Below are positions 62,378 through 64,000 of a stretch of 64,000 nt of DNA, one piece after another (positions within the stretch are counted from its first letter, which is position 1; every line of letters starts with the position of its first letter). The position numbers and the translations under genes are program-made. The notes beneath the pieces were generated by a model. It saw nothing but the letters and a program-made list of their open reading frames with translations. It searched no databases and was not told where the DNA came from. Origin of the DNA: Pseudooceanicola nanhaiensis (GTDB lineage: Bacteria; Pseudomonadota; Alphaproteobacteria; Rhodobacterales; Rhodobacteraceae); assembly GCF_020171315.1 (NCBI RefSeq), contig NZ_JAIUZP010000005.1, forward strand, positions 310,001 to 374,000. The letters are read 5' to 3'.

Positions 62378-62775
62378 TCCAATCGCGCCGGTCCCGATTT
62401 CGGGGCCGGCGCATCTGACGCCCGGCTTTTGCAATTCGCGAAGATTGCAAGACACATTCTTATGAATGTTTTTGGCGCCCTTTTTCCAAGAATTAATGCA
62501 TTCCACCCCAATCCTCCGAAATGGGGGGATTGATCGCCCGCGACTGGCAATATCTAGTTGTCCGGCGGCGCGATGATCTGTTGTCCGACCCATGCAATGG
62601 TCTCTCACACGGCCGGACCCGGTGAGCAGCCCGATGCCCGTGATCGCCGGTCTCTCACCGGGATGGCGAACCGCACGGGCGGTGAAAGCGGCCAGGACGG
62701 CAGGGCCGGATCGGGAACGTCGCAAAGCTCAGTTCGCGCAAGGGTAGTGCCGCGCGAAGATAAAGGCCTTTTGGG
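62378..62775. other. Intergenic region between ccr and the luxR-type gene
   Basis: About 398 bases. It has a terminator-like hairpin after ccr, an imperfect inverted repeat around 62427-62448 (TTGCAATTCGCGAA, then GA, then TTGCAA), and an AT-rich stretch at 62445-62505 that likely includes the luxR promoter. No luxI-type synthase gene or other ORF is supported. Confidence 0.6.
62385..62412 (+). terminator. Hairpin terminator candidate of ccr
   Basis: Arms GCGCCGGTCCCGA and TCGGGGCCGGCGC starting 8 bases after the ccr stop. No strong T run follows. Confidence 0.5.
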
Positions 62776-63504
62776 ATGCGACATTCGAGCGCCGACAGGA
62801 TGGAGGCGAACTGTCAGACGGTGGAAGCCGTGGGCGGTCATGATGAGTTGCAGGAGCTCATCGTGCGGTTTCGCGATGACTTCGGGGTGCAGCACCTGAA
62901 CTACACCTGGGTGACGGCGCCTGTGCGTCCCTGCCGTTTCGGCACGCTCCCCGAGGACTGGCTCGACTACTACAAGCAGCGCAACTACGCGATGATGGAC
63001 CCGGTGATCCTCGGGGCGTCACGCCATTTCGGCGTGGTGAACTGGGCCGATCTCGACTGGAGCAGCCGCATCGCCCGGGACATGCGCGCCGAGGCCAATG
63101 CCCATGGTGTCGGCTGGCAGGGGCTCAGCATCCCGGTGCGCGGCCCCCGTGGCCAGTTCGCGCTGCTGACCGCCACCAGCGACGTGTCGGACGAGGACTG
63201 GGCGCTCTTCGTGCGCCAGCAGGGCAATGCGCTGCTGCTGCTGGCCCATACGATCCACCGCAAGGTGCTGGCGCTCTGCGATCACAGCGGGCCCGATACG
63301 ACGGCTCTTCTGTCGCCCCGGGAATGCGAAACCATGACCCTTCTGGCACAGGGCAAGAGCCGGGCGCAGGTCGCTCAGGAGCTGTCGATCTCCGAGCATA
63401 CGCTGCGGGATCACATCAACTCGGTGCGCAGCAAGCTGAAGGCGGGCAATACCGTGCAGGCCGTCGCGCTCGCGCAGGCCTACGGGTTGATCGTCGTCGG
63501 CTGA
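62776..63504 (+). CDS. LuxR family regulator with autoinducer-binding domain
   Basis: A 242-aa quorum-sensing-type regulator. The N-terminal acyl-homoserine-lactone domain keeps the four residues that contact signal in TraR at a constant offset of +5: Trp62, Tyr66, Asp75, Trp90. The C-terminal GerE-type HTH is LSPRECETMTLLAQGKSRAQ, then VAQELSISEHTLRDHINSVRSKL. No luxI homologue is in the window, so it may be an orphan receptor. The start is uncertain (62776 or 62800), without a strong ribosome binding site. Confidence 0.9.
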   Translation: MRHSSADRMEANCQTVEAVGGHDELQELIVRFRDDFGVQHLNYTWVTAPVRPCRFGTLPEDWLDYYKQRNYAMMDPVILGASRHFGVVNWADLDWSSRIARDMRAEANAHGVGWQGLSIPVRGPRGQFALLTATSDVSDEDWALFVRQQGNALLLLAHTIHRKVLALCDHSGPDTTALLSPRECETMTLLAQGKSRAQVAQELSISEHTLRDHINSVRSKLKAGNTVQAVALAQAYGLIVVG

Positions 63505-63569
63505 CGCCGGGACGGAAACCTGTCGTGCGGGCACTGGCGTCTACCCGCCGGCGCGGCTAGATTGCCGTC

Positions 63570-64000
63570 ATGGCCGGGACTTCGCTCACCTTTTCCCATG
63601 ATCAGGCGGAGGCCTGGGACCGTATCGCCGAGATGCTCCGCGAGGCGGGCGTCGACGTCGAGGACGGCACGACGCGCCCCGACAGCGGCACCCGCTCCCG
63701 CGTCCTCGCCGTGACCGGGAAGGCGGGCTCCGGCAAGACGCTCCTTCTGGCGGAGCTTTCACGCACCTGCGCCGAGGCCGGGCTGGCCGTCGTTTCGGGC
63801 GATTACGAGCCGAAGAAGTCGAAGGAGCGCCGCACGCTCTCGATCCTCGCGCCCACCAACAAGGCGGCCTCGGTCCTGCGGCTGCGTGGCGTACCGGCGA
63901 CGACGATCCACCGCATCCTCTACACCCCGGTCTATGATCCCGAATACGAGAAGATCGCCGAATGGCTGGCCGAGGACGGCGAACGCCCGGTGATCGAGGG
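63570..64000 (+). CDS. RecD-like ATP-dependent DNA helicase, 3' end beyond window
   Basis: The first 143 codons of a superfamily 1 helicase. Residues 46-60 hold Walker A (LAVTGKAGSGKTLLL), then ILAPTNKAASVLRLRGVPATTIHRILYTP, matching the motif I/Ia region of RecD/exodeoxyribonuclease V alpha-type AAA proteins. The remainder, including the UvrD-like C-terminal domain, lies outside the window. Start at ATG 63570, 65 bases after the LuxR stop. Confidence 0.85.
   Translation, partial: MAGTSLTFSHDQAEAWDRIAEMLREAGVDVEDGTTRPDSGTRSRVLAVTGKAGSGKTLLLAELSRTCAEAGLAVVSGDYEPKKSKERRTLSILAPTNKAASVLRLRGVPATTIHRILYTPVYDPEYEKIAEWLAEDGERPVIE

Noticed and set aside
62558-62899. Plus-strand frame of 113 codons overlapping the start of the LuxR gene, considered as a luxI or small regulator
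   Set aside because: It lacks LuxI motifs, has low-complexity composition and overlaps the LuxR coding sequence in another frame.

Overview
The window is about 64 kb of high-GC bacterial chromosome, read as a member of the Rhodobacteraceae (Roseobacter/Rhodobacter group, Alphaproteobacteria). Grounds: divergent ethylmalonyl-CoA mutase and crotonyl-CoA carboxylase/reductase genes, a roseobacter-type taurine:pyruvate aminotransferase, a DUF1523 protein, an ALDH16-type double-domain aldehyde dehydrogenase, a malonyl-CoA synthetase, and a 66-residue CHCC zinc-finger protein. No rRNA, tRNA, CRISPR array, insertion sequence or prophage is visible. It looks like core chromosome of fairly uniform composition with closely packed operons.

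Layout. 1-2.7 kb: truncated glycerate 2-kinase gene and divergent tpa. 2.8-9.5 kb: a six-gene minus-strand operon of mostly uncharacterised proteins (long coiled coil, unknown 378 aa, AAA ATPase, unknown 469 aa, two small membrane proteins); this is the best candidate for an undescribed system. 9.7-15.8 kb: catabolic enzymes (secreted unknown, cupin, creatinase, NylC-like P1 peptidase, alpha/beta hydrolase, GabD). 16-22.4 kb: NCS1-type permease, a kinase-dead-looking DgoK homologue, DeoC and ALDH16, which suggests deoxyribose or nucleoside use. 22.5-27.9 kb: YciI-like protein, SerB, RecO, TetR regulator, Hsp20 and three envelope proteins including a trypsin-like protease. 28-32.4 kb: glycolate oxidase glcD-glcE-(membrane protein)-glcF. 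32.6-38 kb: MsrB/MsrA, MatB, EamA permease, sulfotransferase. 38-47.3 kb: pnp, rpsO, an RTX-repeat protein, DUF1643, truB, polA, zinc-finger protein. 47.5-53.8 kb: FAD oxidoreductase, gph, lrgB/lrgA, GNAT, rluB, tadA, metal-dependent hydrolase. 53.9-58.6 kb: ceramidase-like protein, gatC, gatA, lipoprotein, amidase, OsmC. 58.7-64 kb: ecm, ccr, an AHL-type LuxR regulator and the start of a RecD-like helicase.

Two families of short intergenic repeats run through the window, nearly always just 3' of stop codons. Family 1 (nine copies) joins a GC hairpin with a CAGACAG-type loop to an AAATATCC core. Family 2 (six units at four loci) consists of paired 22-25 bp palindromes centred on TTCGAA or a close variant.

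Several genes share a C2/C3 theme: phosphoglycolate phosphatase, LrgAB (homologous to a plant glycolate/glycerate translocator), glycolate oxidase, glycerate kinase and the ethylmalonyl-CoA pathway. They are scattered, so any joint role is inference. Protein identities come from recall of family motifs; no database search was run.
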